This document shows, piece after piece, positions 58,401 to 64,000 of a stretch of 64,000 nucleotides of DNA. The notes under the pieces were generated by a model. The model was not told the DNA's origin. It made no database searches and saw only the letters and a list, made by a program, of their open reading frames with translations. Position 1 is the first letter of the stretch, and each line of letters begins with the position of its first letter. The translations under genes and the position numbers were made by a program. Location: NCBI GenBank assembly GCA_020746105.1, contig CM036621.1, forward strand, positions 53,602,264 through 53,666,263. The letters run 5' to 3'. The DNA comes from Trogon surrucura. Taxonomy: Eukaryota > Chordata > Aves > Trogoniformes > Trogonidae.

Positions 58401-60770
58401 TCTCACATCAAAACTCAAGCCATTTAGAAATCTAAAGTCAGAATTAAAGCATGCAAGGGGGAGATAAAGAGACTGTAACCTGGGCTTCGAATATACATTT
58501 TTTTCTATCGCACATCCTCAATAAATTAATATCACTGATTAAGTTGAATTATTTGCAGAAAAAAAAACCACCTAAATGCAGATCTTCAGGGGTAGAAATC
58601 TTTCAGTTGCTTTGTGACAACTCTAAATTCCATGGAAAGATTGTGAAAAAAAGCCAAGTTAGTATTCATTTTATGAGTTTTTCTAAATAATCAGCAACTT
58701 TATATAGACTGTTATCCTAATATTCACATTTTCCGAGTTATATATACAATTATTTCCAATATTGAAAAACTCATAAGCAAAAACATACCAAGGTCCTGCA
58801 ACTGTTTGGAGGCTTGTGTTCCGTAAGTCCTTTGGATGATATGTGGTCTACTTTTACTTTCCTGATAAGAAAGATAGATGACGTTTTCTTCTAATTAATA
58901 ATACCAAGTGAAAAATTCTTTCAGTAGTAGTTACCATTTTTGTTATTTTTCCATAAAATGCAAGCAAACATAGTACCAATTTGGCACAGCACCACCAGTT
59001 TGAAACAATCTACTGGCAATCCCGCGCAAATCATGGAGCCTCTCTGCTTCAGCATTTGCTGGCCTACAAAACTGAAGTATTGCAGATGCCTTTGACATTA
59101 CTTGACAAAAGTCCTTTAAAAACCTTAGCGATAGAGAAAACAGACTATTTATTCCAATAAATCAAATTAGAGAGTATATATCTAGTTGAAATCTTCCCCA
59201 CACAAATAAAAAGCAACTATTGCTATTTATGACCAAAAACCCTATCTTCTTAATTGCAACAAAATGCAAAAAACTAATCAATACACTATCTTAAAGAGGA
59301 TTGTTTCACCCTGTTTTATTGGTATATACAACACCTAAAAAGGAGAATACTTCCAATGCGTATTTCCTTCAGAAGTCTGACATGCCCCAAATTACCAGAC
59401 TTTGGTATCTGCTCTAGAAAACAACTATTTTTTTCTTCTGTAACACCTCCTCTGTACAGCCTGCCAAAACAAGTAATTCTTTTCAAAAGATAGGAGGTTA
59501 ACATTCTGTACCTTCTGTAACAAATACATAACACATTGAAGGAAAATACCTCATATTTTTCCTGGGTTTTTCAGAGGGGGGAGGGGGAGAAATAAAGAAA
59601 AAATGTTTTATATAGTGTTTACTACAGTTAAGATTAATCAAGCTGAATAAACTACATGCTGAAGGCTGCGTCCAAGATATTTATCTCACGGACTACAATC
59701 AAAAAAATTATCTTAGGCAACTCGTACTTACACATTTATTGCCTTAAATAAATTCCAAATCAAGTATTTTAAAATACTTCTGTTCTTTATACGAATGTAT
59801 GAGGGGTCACTCATTTATTGATTTATTCTAATACATCTAATTTGCTATTCCTTGAGCACTTTTTCCCAAACCAAGAAATTAGATAAAAATAAACTTACTG
59901 CACTATGTGTGAGATCCATTGGTTCTATCACGTACAAGTAAGTACTATCTTCAAACATACCACTAGAACATGGAGAAAAAGAAGTGATATTTGGGATTAC
60001 AAAATAATTACATAATAACTCCAGGATATGATTTTTGACGAGACAAACCCAAACTTATTGCTGAAAAACTGATACTAGTAATAAATTAATTTCATATATG
60101 TTCATTACTACCACATGTGGCTAAAGATAAGGAATTTTTTTTAAGAGATCAGGCCCATTTTAATGAACTAACACTGAATGTAATGACAATGTAATGAAAA
60201 AGGACCAAAAAGGGTAAAGATTTGACCTTGGAAAGAGGAAGTCCTGAGATACATCTAAGCATACAGAATACAATCGATCGCTGAGTTGCACTTAACAGTA
60301 ACAAATCCTAATAAGGGCTAATTTCTCACATTTTTCCTTGTACAGTGTAACAAAAAGATCAATTTTTCTATTGGCTGACAGAATCACATATGAATACTAA
60401 GCATGCAGACTGCTCCAGTACAGCTCTTGTTTATCCTTTACCATAGTAAGTCATGTGCTGGAATATTTATTTTCACTATCATATTCAAAGGTTTCATGAG
60501 ACAGTATCAAAAAACTTTAATCCAAATAATACTAAACAAAAAATACCAGCAGTTTGGCACAGCTGGTACCGGCATTTCAAAACATCAACAATCTTTGGGC
60601 CTGTAGAGTTTCAGTCCCTCACATATTAAGACGTAGGAGTAATAACTAGTTACTAGCCTGGTTTGAAAAACAAAATGGTGCACTTACTGAAGGCCATTAC
60701 AAGTTGAAAGAGCAACTCTGGAATCCTTGATACCTCTGATACTTCCATGGTAATAACAATGCTCTCCACC
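16411..60770 (-). CDS. ADAM23: ADAM23 (inactive ADAM metalloprotease-like, LGI1/integrin receptor), 3' three quarters of the gene
   Basis: Twenty-three minus-strand exons were placed from protein similarity and splice sites. Coding order (plus coordinates): 60688-60770, 59899-59962, 58789-58861, 58178-58251, 57183-57248, 53578-53649, 50897-51063, 48608-48692, 47824-47914, 45356-45404, 44034-44133, 40906-40977, 40069-40155, 39834-39914, 37577-37627, 37096-37159, 35865-35970, 34918-35037, 33834-34002, 31544-31655, then 28091-28181 or 23445-23535, then 16411-16459. With one transmembrane exon they total 1926 nt, 641 codons plus stop, all phases matching. Domain order is late prodomain, RRKRRKR furin site, metalloprotease-like domain without HEXXH, disintegrin, cysteine-rich, EGF-like, transmembrane, short basic tail. 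The family protein is about 830 residues, so signal peptide and early prodomain are outside the window. ADAM22 is the closest alternative, but the C-terminus [15 protein letters not shown] and the NECDIAEL disintegrin loop are ADAM23-type. Known family role: synaptic LGI1 receptor and non-RGD integrin ligand. Confidence 0.97.
16460..23444 (-). other. ADAM23 last intron (7.0 kb)
   Basis: The intron runs between the alpha transmembrane exon and the final exon. Open frames of about 100-120 codons occur on both strands near 16.96-17.6, 19.15-19.76 and 20.2-20.6 kb, without family similarity or consistent splice sites. One CR1 fragment lies at 21.8-22.2 kb. The alternating TATA-like tract near 17.38-17.40 kb is simple sequence. 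Confidence 0.8.
21817..22197 (-). mobile_element. CR1 LINE 3' fragment
   Basis: Antisense to the plus strand, it begins with three repeats of the 8-base CR1 3' terminus (atcacaga) and continues with gttggaagggaccttaaaga. It carries the C-terminal reverse-transcriptase ORF signature ([18 protein letters not shown]), then shifts frame. A 5'-truncated copy. Confidence 0.93.
23445..23535 (-). CDS. ADAM23: ADAM23 transmembrane exon, alpha type
   Basis: A 91-nt exon encodes [20 protein letters not shown] then VLGGTGWGF plus AA, the single membrane span of canonical ADAM23. It enters in phase 1 and leaves with AA, completed to Lys by the last exon. The acceptor is tttatcacag and the donor gtaagc. 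Confidence 0.97.
26191..26262 (-). mobile_element. CR1 LINE 3' tip
   Basis: About 70 bp reading aatcacagaatcatttaggt then tggaaaagacctttaagatc, the terminal segment of a CR1 in antisense orientation. The rest of the element is absent. Confidence 0.85.
26565..26860 (-). other. Pyrimidine-rich intronic tract (minus strand)
   Basis: About 300 bp of the plus strand is dominated by A and G (gaaag, agaaaag, gagcag repeats), so the ADAM23 pre-mRNA is C/U-rich here. It lies between the alternative exons. Binding by PTB-like splicing repressors is possible but inferred only. Confidence 0.4.
27399..27459. repeat. TG/TA/CA microsatellite, self-complementary
   Basis: A run of TG repeats passes through TATATA into CA repeats, then again TATATA and CA repeats. 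The TG and CA halves are complementary and can fold into a hairpin. Confidence 0.95.
28091..28181 (-). CDS. ADAM23: ADAM23 alternative transmembrane exon, beta type
   Basis: A 91-nt exon, same length and phases as the exon at 23445-23535, encodes [20 protein letters not shown] then IFGGTGWGI plus GA. It is a complete hydrophobic segment followed by GGTGWG and matches what I recall of the beta isoform of mammalian ADAM23. The acceptor is tccacacag and the donor gtaagc. Its sequence is a diverged duplicate of the alpha exon. Confidence 0.93.
28182..31543 (-). other. ADAM23 intron between EGF-like exon and beta exon
   Basis: 3.4 kb, AT-rich, no repeat family or exon recognised apart from an 18-base A run near 31.25 kb. 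Confidence 0.8.
31544..31655 (-). CDS. ADAM23: ADAM23 exon: EGF-like domain and juxtamembrane stalk
   Basis: A 112-nt exon encodes [20 protein letters not shown], then [17 protein letters not shown] plus G. It completes the six-cysteine EGF-like domain and adds a charged stalk. NSS is a potential glycosylation site. It leaves in phase 1, so either transmembrane exon can follow. The acceptor is tattttccag. The donor is AAGG|gtttgt, rather weak, which fits the alternative splicing that follows. Confidence 0.97.
31656..33833 (-). other. ADAM23 intron
   Basis: 2.2 kb, AT-rich, with one CR1 fragment at 33.12-33.38 kb. Nothing else recognised. Confidence 0.8.
33117..33375 (-). mobile_element. CR1 LINE 3' fragment
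   Basis: It begins tagaatcatttaggttggaa and continues with the antisense segments cacatctacacgtcttttaa and acctccagggatggtgactc, both standard CR1 3' sequence. Diverged, 5'-truncated. Confidence 0.9.
33834..34002 (-). CDS. ADAM23: ADAM23 exon: cysteine-rich to EGF-like, [16 protein letters not shown]
   Basis: The 169-nt exon encodes [20 protein letters not shown], then [20 protein letters not shown] and [16 protein letters not shown]. It enters with T completing Ser and leaves in phase 0. The final CSGHG begins the EGF-like domain ([13 protein letters not shown] across the junction). NISS is a potential glycosylation site. The acceptor is tttctcctag and the donor gtgagt. Confidence 0.97.
34918..35037 (-). 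CDS. ADAM23: ADAM23 exon: cysteine-rich domain, [15 protein letters not shown]
   Basis: A 120-nt exon encodes [20 protein letters not shown], then [19 protein letters not shown] plus AG. NLT is a potential N-glycosylation site. CGxLLCTN is typical of ADAM11/22/23. The acceptor is cccattttacag and the donor gtaaaa. Confidence 0.97.
35394..35839 (-). pseudogene. Unidentified coding-like stretch with one frame break inside an ADAM23 intron
   Basis: In the 827-nt intron between two cysteine-rich exons, two minus-strand frames read like protein. The first contains [16 protein letters not shown] and the second runs on from about 35.68 kb with [14 protein letters not shown], then [20 protein letters not shown] and a stop after [12 protein letters not shown] single shift near 35.68 kb would join them. 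I do not recognise the protein and see no poly(A) tail or target duplication. It may be a decayed retrocopy, or chance. Confidence 0.3.
35865..35970 (-). CDS. ADAM23: ADAM23 exon: cysteine-rich domain, [13 protein letters not shown]
   Basis: A 106-nt exon encodes [20 protein letters not shown] then [14 protein letters not shown] plus CA. CYxKLNxEGTxKGNCG is the strongest family signature in the cysteine-rich domain. The acceptor is catcaacag and the donor gtaagt. Confidence 0.97.
35971..37095 (-). other. ADAM23 intron, nothing recognised
   Basis: 1.1 kb of AT-rich sequence with no repeat or exon signature. The short neighbouring introns at 34003-34917, 37160-37576 and 39915-40068 are equally plain. 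Confidence 0.8.
37096..37159 (-). CDS. ADAM23: ADAM23 exon: cysteine-rich domain, [15 protein letters not shown]
   Basis: A 64-nt exon encodes [20 protein letters not shown] then S plus A. GxCYNGxCKTRDxQC is the start of the ADAM cysteine-rich domain. It leaves in phase 1, and A plus AG of the next exon gives Lys. The acceptor is tgttttgtttag and the donor gtaggt. Confidence 0.96.
37577..37627 (-). CDS. ADAM23: ADAM23 exon: end of disintegrin domain
   Basis: A 51-nt exon of exactly 17 codons encodes [17 protein letters not shown], the disintegrin to cysteine-rich junction. Phase 0 at both ends. The acceptor is tttcttcag and the donor gtatgc. Confidence 0.96.
38717..39025 (+). mobile_element. 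CR1 LINE 3' end, internally deleted
   Basis: It contains ggaggttgtagcgaggtggg, gacgtgtagatgtggtgcac and ggttggactcgacaatctta and ends at attctatgatacta, all typical CR1. The reading jumps from gacaagagg directly to aacaggctgcccagg, so about 80-100 bp of the usual segment between them is missing. Subfamily differs from the neighbour. Confidence 0.93.
39078..39470 (+). mobile_element. CR1 LINE 3' end with open C-terminal ORF2
   Basis: It encodes about 98 uninterrupted codons of the CR1 ORF2 C-terminus ([19 protein letters not shown], then RTRGNGYKL, then [13 protein letters not shown]) and ends attactatgattctatgat. The open frame shows modest age. It is 5'-truncated and not a functional element. 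Confidence 0.93.
39834..39914 (-). CDS. ADAM23: ADAM23 exon: disintegrin loop AVNECDIA
   Basis: An 81-nt exon encodes [20 protein letters not shown] then CTGDSGQ. AVNECDI is the disintegrin loop. It has ECD in place of RGD, consistent with the non-RGD integrin binding reported for mammalian ADAM23. The acceptor is attttctag and the donor gtgtgt. Confidence 0.97.
40069..40155 (-). CDS. ADAM23: ADAM23 exon: disintegrin domain, [19 protein letters not shown]
   Basis: An 87-nt exon, phase 0 at both ends, encodes [20 protein letters not shown] then GPCCNTSCL. Cysteine spacing fits the disintegrin fold. NTS is a potential N-glycosylation site. The acceptor is tttttttcag and the donor gtgagt. Confidence 0.97.
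40906..40977 (-). CDS. ADAM23: ADAM23 exon: start of disintegrin domain, with GC splice donor
   Basis: A 72-nt exon encodes [20 protein letters not shown] then GFRM, the typical N-terminus of an ADAM disintegrin domain (CGNGxVExGEECDCG). The acceptor is tgctttcag. The donor is ATG|gcaagt, a GC rather than GT donor with otherwise consensus +3 to +6 bases. No GT donor nearby keeps frame with the next exon. Confidence 0.95.
41929..42086 (+). mobile_element. CR1 LINE 3' tip
   Basis: About 160 bp: ttgcccagggaggttgtgga, ggccaggctggatgaggctt, ggttggaactaaacaatctt. Same subfamily type as the copy at 39.1 kb. Confidence 0.92.
43619..43889 (-). mobile_element. CR1 LINE 3' fragment
   Basis: It starts acagaatcatagaatgggct and continues ggaagggaccttaaagatca, then the antisense of the C-terminal ORF2 (catccacaacttctctgggc) and attgcccctcctattgctac. 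5'-truncated. Confidence 0.93.
44034..44133 (-). CDS. ADAM23: ADAM23 exon: end of metalloprotease-like domain, with tandem acceptors
   Basis: A 100-nt exon encodes [20 protein letters not shown] then [13 protein letters not shown]. The upstream acceptor (ccattttag, exon from 44133) restores the VxHSRK stretch seen in mammalian ADAM23. A second in-frame AG lies 15 nt downstream (exon from 44118) and would drop [14 protein letters not shown] links to the disintegrin domain. The donor is AAG|gtaata. Confidence 0.95.
44565..44780. repeat. Old interspersed repeat, amniote CR1-like
   Basis: The segment agaacagctgcatagggtca followed by gactaaaaatccactttacc and cagcacatgcccagagaaaa resembles an old repeat seen in turtles and crocodilians (matched from memory). 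Highly decayed, so boundaries and family are uncertain. Confidence 0.35.
45356..45404 (-). CDS. ADAM23: ADAM23 exon: [15 protein letters not shown] microexon
   Basis: A 49-nt exon encodes (K)[15 protein letters not shown] plus GG. It carries the end of the metalloprotease-like domain, where active ADAMs have the C-x-C...C-I-M and Met-turn region. The Trp corresponds to a residue near the LGI1-binding surface in ADAM22 (family knowledge). The acceptor is an odd gtctgagaag|AG, chosen because both flanking phases then match. The donor is GG|gtatgt. Confidence 0.93.
45405..47823 (-). other. ADAM23 intron hosting the solo LTR
   Basis: 2.4 kb. Outside the LTR (46.81-47.60 kb) it is plain AT-rich sequence. 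The 3' splice site of the next exon lies about 200 bp beyond the LTR. Confidence 0.85.
46813..47603 (+). mobile_element. Solo LTR of an endogenous retrovirus (ERVL-like)
   Basis: 791 bp starting TGTCCTGGTTTGAGCTAAA and ending CCCATGACA, so the ends are TGTC...GACA. It is flanked by a perfect 5-bp duplication CCTCC at 46808-46812 and 47604-47608. Five-base target duplications point to ERVL-type integrases. ATTAAA at 47461-47466 is a plausible R-region poly(A) signal, giving plus orientation. No internal gag, pol or env sequence remains. It lies antisense to ADAM23 in an intron. Confidence 0.93.
47824..47914 (-). CDS. ADAM23: ADAM23 exon: degenerate zinc site, [11 protein letters not shown]
   Basis: A 91-nt exon encodes [20 protein letters not shown] then [10 protein letters not shown] plus A. 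The position of the catalytic HEXXHXXGXXH motif is occupied by [11 protein letters not shown]. All three zinc-binding histidines and the catalytic glutamate are replaced, so this is a pseudoprotease, as known for ADAM11/22/23. The acceptor is tgaaatatag. The donor is CAGA|gtacgt, leaving phase 1. Confidence 0.97.
48608..48692 (-). CDS. ADAM23: ADAM23 exon: metalloprotease-like domain, [15 protein letters not shown]
   Basis: An 85-nt exon encodes [20 protein letters not shown] then TRGVGVNE, ending in phase 0. NVT is a potential N-glycosylation site. The GVC cysteine pairs across the catalytic-like domain in ADAMs. The acceptor is ttgtttgtaag and the donor gtaaat. Confidence 0.96.
49050..49283 (+). 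mobile_element. CR1 LINE 3' fragment with internal duplication
   Basis: It contains gggtaatggttttaaactaa, cactggaacaggttgcccga and gctctgagcaacacaatcta. The module aaagatgtctctgctcactg is repeated with one change about 30 bp later (around 49214-49264). Diverged. Confidence 0.88.
49726..49985 (-). mobile_element. Old CR1 LINE 3' fragment
   Basis: Antisense CR1: agaatcacagcaaaggctga, gaaatggtctagttcaaccc, acagcctctctgggcaacct. More diverged than the other copies. Confidence 0.85.
50897..51063 (-). CDS. ADAM23: ADAM23 exon: metalloprotease-like domain core, VVLVAVETW
   Basis: The 167-nt exon carries [20 protein letters not shown], then the [12 protein letters not shown] loop and the [20 protein letters not shown] helix. 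VLVAVETW is the conserved central strand. It enters in phase 0 and leaves with TC, completed by G of the next exon. The acceptor is tgccctcag and the donor gtatgt. Confidence 0.97.
51064..53577 (-). other. ADAM23 intron, nothing recognised
   Basis: 2.5 kb of A-rich plus-strand sequence. No repeat family, RNA gene or exon seen. Confidence 0.8.
53578..53649 (-). CDS. ADAM23: ADAM23 exon: metalloprotease-like domain, [17 protein letters not shown]
   Basis: A 72-nt exon, 24 codons, phase 0 at both ends, encodes [20 protein letters not shown] then LVDA. It joins directly to [11 protein letters not shown] of the next exon, as expected for the helix after strand 1 of the reprolysin fold. The acceptor is cttcttctag and the donor gtaagt. 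Confidence 0.96.
53650..57182 (-). other. ADAM23 intron containing a palindromic CTCF-like element
   Basis: 3.5 kb, AT-rich. The only structure seen is the inverted motif pair at 55481-55508. A run of A, G and T bases (a8 g5 t14) near 56.63-56.66 kb is simple sequence. Confidence 0.8.
55481..55508. promoter_or_regulatory. Abutting inverted pair of CTCF-like motifs
   Basis: The minus strand of 55481-55494 reads CCAGTAGAGGGCGA and the plus strand of 55495-55508 reads TCAGCAGAGGGCAT. The first matches the CTCF core CCASYAGRKGGCRS at all but the last base. The second matches at all but its first and last. The two form the hairpin GCCCTCT...AGAGGGC. Occupancy is inferred. Confidence 0.45.
57183..57248 (-). 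CDS. ADAM23: ADAM23 exon: start of mature metalloprotease-like domain
   Basis: A 66-nt exon, phase 0 at both ends, encodes [32 protein letters not shown] is the first beta strand of the ADAM/reprolysin fold and is nearly identical in ADAM22 and ADAM23. The acceptor is atccatcag, with an unusually weak pyrimidine tract. The donor is ATG|gtaggt. Confidence 0.95.
58178..58251 (-). CDS. ADAM23: ADAM23 exon: end of prodomain with doubled proprotein-convertase site
   Basis: A 74-nt exon encodes [16 protein letters not shown] followed by RRKRRKRA and ends in phase 0. [10 protein letters not shown] is ADAM23-like. The basic run holds two overlapping R-x-K/R-R furin consensus sites, so prodomain removal would leave a mature chain starting at or near Ala-Val-Ser. 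The donor is GCA|gtgagt. The acceptor (cttgtacag|AG) leaves a phase that exactly fits the previous exon. Confidence 0.94.
58789..58861 (-). CDS. ADAM23: ADAM23 exon: prodomain, RPHIIQRT segment
   Basis: A 73-nt exon, phase 0 in and phase 1 out, encodes [20 protein letters not shown] then LQDL plus G. RPHIIQRT is characteristic of ADAM23 as I recall it. The acceptor is ttcttatcag and the donor gtatgt. Confidence 0.94.
59899..59962 (-). CDS. ADAM23: ADAM23 exon: prodomain, [14 protein letters not shown]
   Basis: A 64-nt exon enters in phase 2 (T completes His) and ends in phase 0 at Ala. It encodes [21 protein letters not shown]. The HGxF...YxIEP signature is shared by all ADAM prodomains. The acceptor is ccatgttctag and the donor gtaagt. 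Confidence 0.95.
60688..60770 (-). CDS. ADAM23: ADAM23 exon: late prodomain, GGEHCYYHG segment
   Basis: This is the most 5' exon recognised here, 83 nt starting in phase 0. It encodes [17 protein letters not shown] and ends LSTCNGL plus CA, completed to His by the next exon. The HCYYxG and [10 protein letters not shown] stretch is the classic ADAM prodomain core. The acceptor reads aaacttcag and the donor gtaagt on the minus strand. Its two cysteines belong to the prodomain, which is removed on maturation. No further upstream exon could be found to position 64000. Confidence 0.95.
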
Positions 60771-63700
60771 CTGAAGTTTAAAAACAAAGGAGCAATCACA
60801 CATACACAAAATGACCCTGATTTAACATCAGTTGCTTAAAAACAAGGCAAAACAGATCTAACACTTCAGATGAGGTAAAATTTCAGAGAAAGCAGTGGTT
60901 GCTAAAGTAAATGCCAATGACTGGCCCTAACTGCTTATAAGAGAAAAAATGTGCCCAGTAGGGACTGATTTATATGTCTTCAAGCCATAACAAGGATTAT
61001 TCTTTTATTGAAATCATGGCATTCTTGATCTTTTTTTTTAAACTGCGTTTCTTTGCTGTGATGTGATTCTGTAAAAATGTTATGTAATGCATTTTACATG
61101 AGCATTGAATTGTTTCTTGATGCCTTCCAGGTCTGTTAAAATTACAAGTCATACAGTGTTCATCAATCACCTTAGATCCGGACTCCAGCAATTTTGTTTC
61201 ACTATCAATTAAAATGTTACAAAATGTTACAAGTCAACTCGTGATTTTAACTGTATAAAATTCCAAATAGATGCAGAACTCAAATTACTGAAAACACAGC
61301 AGGATTTCTGTCCACTCTATGGAAGTAAGCGATTGTGTTTTAGACAACGTCCTGCCTTTTATTTAACAAAAAAAAAATTATCTACAACTGTGTTTAATTG
61401 TTGGGAGATTTTAAAAAAAACAATAAGCAAACTACACCCAAAATTGCAACCCAAAACTTCAGTTCTCCAAGGTGCTAATGATATGCAGTAAGGGAGACCC
61501 TACCGAATGCTGTGATGCAAGATTTGAACAACGAACTGCCTGATGCAGGGATTAGCGTGAATAGAATTAGTGCAAAACTTGTTATAAAATGTGCGTGCAA
61601 TGAAGCTCTGTGTATAGTGTTTCACTTCTCCCCAAGAACATAAGGGAAGTTGCAATGGTATTCTCAAACCAGGACATGTGTATTTATGGGGGGAACAGGA
61701 TAAAGCAGGAGACCAAAATACCACAGAGAAGAATCAGTACATTCTTAAAATCCTGAGCTCTGATCCAGAAAAGCCTTGCTCAGATGTCAACTAAACTCTA
61801 GTGAATCCTACACCCTTCCCTCTGAACTAACAGTGGAGGTTCCCTGGACCTGCCCGGTTTTCAGCATAAAACGAGCTAAGTTGAGTTCTTCTCCTGAAGC
61901 AACTATGTCTAAGCTCTCCTTCAAGCGGGCAGAGAACTCCAAGTCTCCTCAGAACACACCTAAGAGGATGACAAGACAGATGCCCACAAAATAGAGTTGC
62001 AGTGGGTTTCTTTTCAAAACACTGACCATTACATGCCAATGGCCCTCTCAAGCTAATACGTACAGCACTCACCCCAGTTTTCCTGGCTGCTGAACAACTT
62101 CCCAGCTCGCCTTGAGTCAACCTCTCCACCTTCTAAAAGTGTGATCTATCTCCAGAGCTACCAGGTATTTTGTGTTAGAGCACCCTAATTCACTCACGCT
62201 CGTTTTGCAGGAAACTCAAACATTTATGAAGTCAAAAAAAGGGAACACAATTCCGTACCCCAGAGGCCAGGAAGCTTCTAGGAGGAGGTCTTAACAGGAG
62301 ACTACAATAAATAATGATTCAGATGAGAAAATCAGAAATAATTGTTTTGTCAAAGCCACATCTACTCACATAAAAGAATCACTAGTGTTAAAATCATTTA
62401 ATGAAGATATTTTTTATAGCTCATTTTTTTAAAACTTTCGGTAGTTTCACAATGTCATCTTTCTCTAAATGTTCTAGCTTTCTTTTATGTACTAAATATA
62501 CGTGATTTGATTTCTCCATGTAATGGAAGGAATGTTCTACTGCACTATCAACAGCTTTGTATTATTTGACTGATAATAGCTAAATATGTATAAAATTCTA
62601 AAATCTTTAACATATTTTTAGGATTATACACTGTAGTCAGCCACATGGCAAATTATTAAATTCTGTATCCTCTATTCTGATAGAAAACTAATTCTATCCT
62701 TAACTGCCAGACAGCAGAATTACCAATCGCTCAAATTCTGAAAATCTCTGAGGAATAAATTGATTAGACTCTCGAAGTTTCAAGAACTACATACTGTGAC
62801 TAAGGGTAAAACAAACTGGTTTCATAGGAACGAATAAACAAGAAGAGTATACTTATTTTCTTTCAACGGAAACAAAGCATCAAGAGCAACATTAATAGAG
62901 TGTGTTCAAGCTATGAATGTTTAGAAAGAAACTAAGAAACATTACTTTGACTTTTCTAAAGAAAAGGGATCAGAGAATTTAGAAACTGTTAAATACCAAC
63001 ATTTTTGCTGCTGTGTTAGTGAAGCTAAAATGAGGAAAACTGAATTATACTGTTTTACCTCATTAAGTAGTTGGTCTTTAATGTCGATCAATAATAACCC
63101 CAGTTAAAGTCAAGATAAAAAGTATTCTCAAAGTTTTATTAAAAACCCTTAAGCGTGGTTGTCTTCCACCCTGTTTGAAAAGCATACCACTCATCATCAA
63201 AATAATTTTTTATTCTGTTATCATATGTCATCTGATTTCCAACAAGCATATTGGACCCATTCCTCCTGCAATTATAACTCAAGGAAGTATCAAAAATGTA
63301 AAGCATTTTAATGTATAGCATTATTTCCATTTTGCATCTTATTTAATCAGTTATATTCCGAATGAAATTATTAACACGCTACTGTGTGTAATTAATCAAC
63401 ATACTACACAGAAAGGATGCACTATATATTTACCTCTCCACCAGTGAGAACACATAACCCATACTTTTTAACAACTAAATTGTGGATATCTTTCTCACAC
63501 AAGTAGCTTTGTAATGTTTTTTATTAGACAGTCATCAGTGTAAAGAAATTGCTGTTTGCTATTCAGTGTTTTCACTCTAATAATAAACTACCCTTTCTAG
63601 AAAATACAATACTTTTCATCTAGATCTCACTTCTTTATATCCACATCAGGAAACAAAACAATCTCTTACTCACTCAGGTCTAAAAAAAGATTATAAGTGC

Positions 63701-64000
63701 TAAAGACCAGAATACAGTCCTTATTTGACCTCCTACATAAATTGTGTGTGTATCTTTTAAACTTAAAATGACACCTTTTACAGATTAATGTGACCTCAGG
63801 AGCTCTATTATTGTTTCTAAATAAATCAACTTAGAAAACATCCCTTAGGAAGTTTGGATCAAGTTACTGCAGCATGCAAAGGTAGTCCATTTGCTGACTC
63901 TAAAGTTCTAATATAATTTTCCAGTCAGATTCATGATTCAGCAACCGCAGTGCTCAATGCTAGTGCTGCTGCTGACAATCGCATGAGCTTGTCTAAATGC
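60771..64000 (-). other. ADAM23 upstream intron running off the window
   Basis: I looked for the preceding prodomain exons (the strand before GGEHCYY) on the minus strand and found none, so this intron is at least 3.2 kb. Open frames on both strands at 61.78-62.13 kb are overlapping and unrecognised. No repeats identified. Confidence 0.7.

Larger units (their letters stand above)
57249..60687 (-). other. Short ADAM23 introns in the prodomain region
   Basis: Introns 57249-58177, 58252-58788, 58862-59898 and 59963-60687 (0.5-1.0 kb) are AT-rich with no repeat or exon signature. Confidence 0.8.

Noticed and set aside
1..64000. CRISPR arrays, tRNA or rRNA genes, bacterial-type operons
   Set aside because: No regularly spaced repeats, cloverleaf sequences or ribosomal signatures seen. 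The sequence is vertebrate nuclear DNA.

Overview
The window looks like bird nuclear DNA. Introns are long and AT-rich. Many short interspersed elements are truncated CR1 LINE 3' ends with the avian ATTCTATG-type terminus. There is also a solo LTR of a kind I know from birds. No bacterial-type operon or organellar gene is present.

The only gene I can identify with certainty is ADAM23, on the minus strand. It occupies about 16.4-60.8 kb as coding sequence, with the 3' UTR continuing to lower coordinates. I could place 23 exons by hand. They run from the end of the prodomain (60.7 kb) through the furin site, the catalytically dead metalloprotease-like domain, the disintegrin, cysteine-rich and EGF-like domains, two alternative transmembrane exons (28.1 and 23.5 kb) and the final cytoplasmic exon (16.4 kb). 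With one transmembrane exon, the 22 exons add up to exactly 1926 nt, or 641 codons plus stop, with every splice phase matching. This is strong internal proof of the model. The signal peptide and first part of the prodomain lie beyond 64 kb.

From 1 to about 12.8 kb the character changes. A 0.5 kb CpG-rich island (about 1.32-1.83 kb) carries a CRE and a strong minus-strand splice donor, which suggests a promoter firing leftward out of the window. It may be bidirectional. The next 10 kb is T/G-rich on the plus strand and has plus-strand poly(A) signals at 11.93 and 12.52 kb. It has no recognisable coding exon. I read it as a possible non-coding or UTR transcript converging on ADAM23. Base composition flips at about 12.8-13.0 kb, next to a GC-rich hairpin.

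ADAM23 makes a neuronal, proteolytically inactive membrane protein that binds LGI1 and integrins. Its tail end is built so that either of two transmembrane exons can be used. Using both creates an immediate stop, and using neither gives a short secreted tail. The introns otherwise hold CR1 fragments, one solo LTR, a microsatellite and a palindromic pair of CTCF-like motifs. They also hold an unexplained coding-like stretch at 35.4-35.8 kb.
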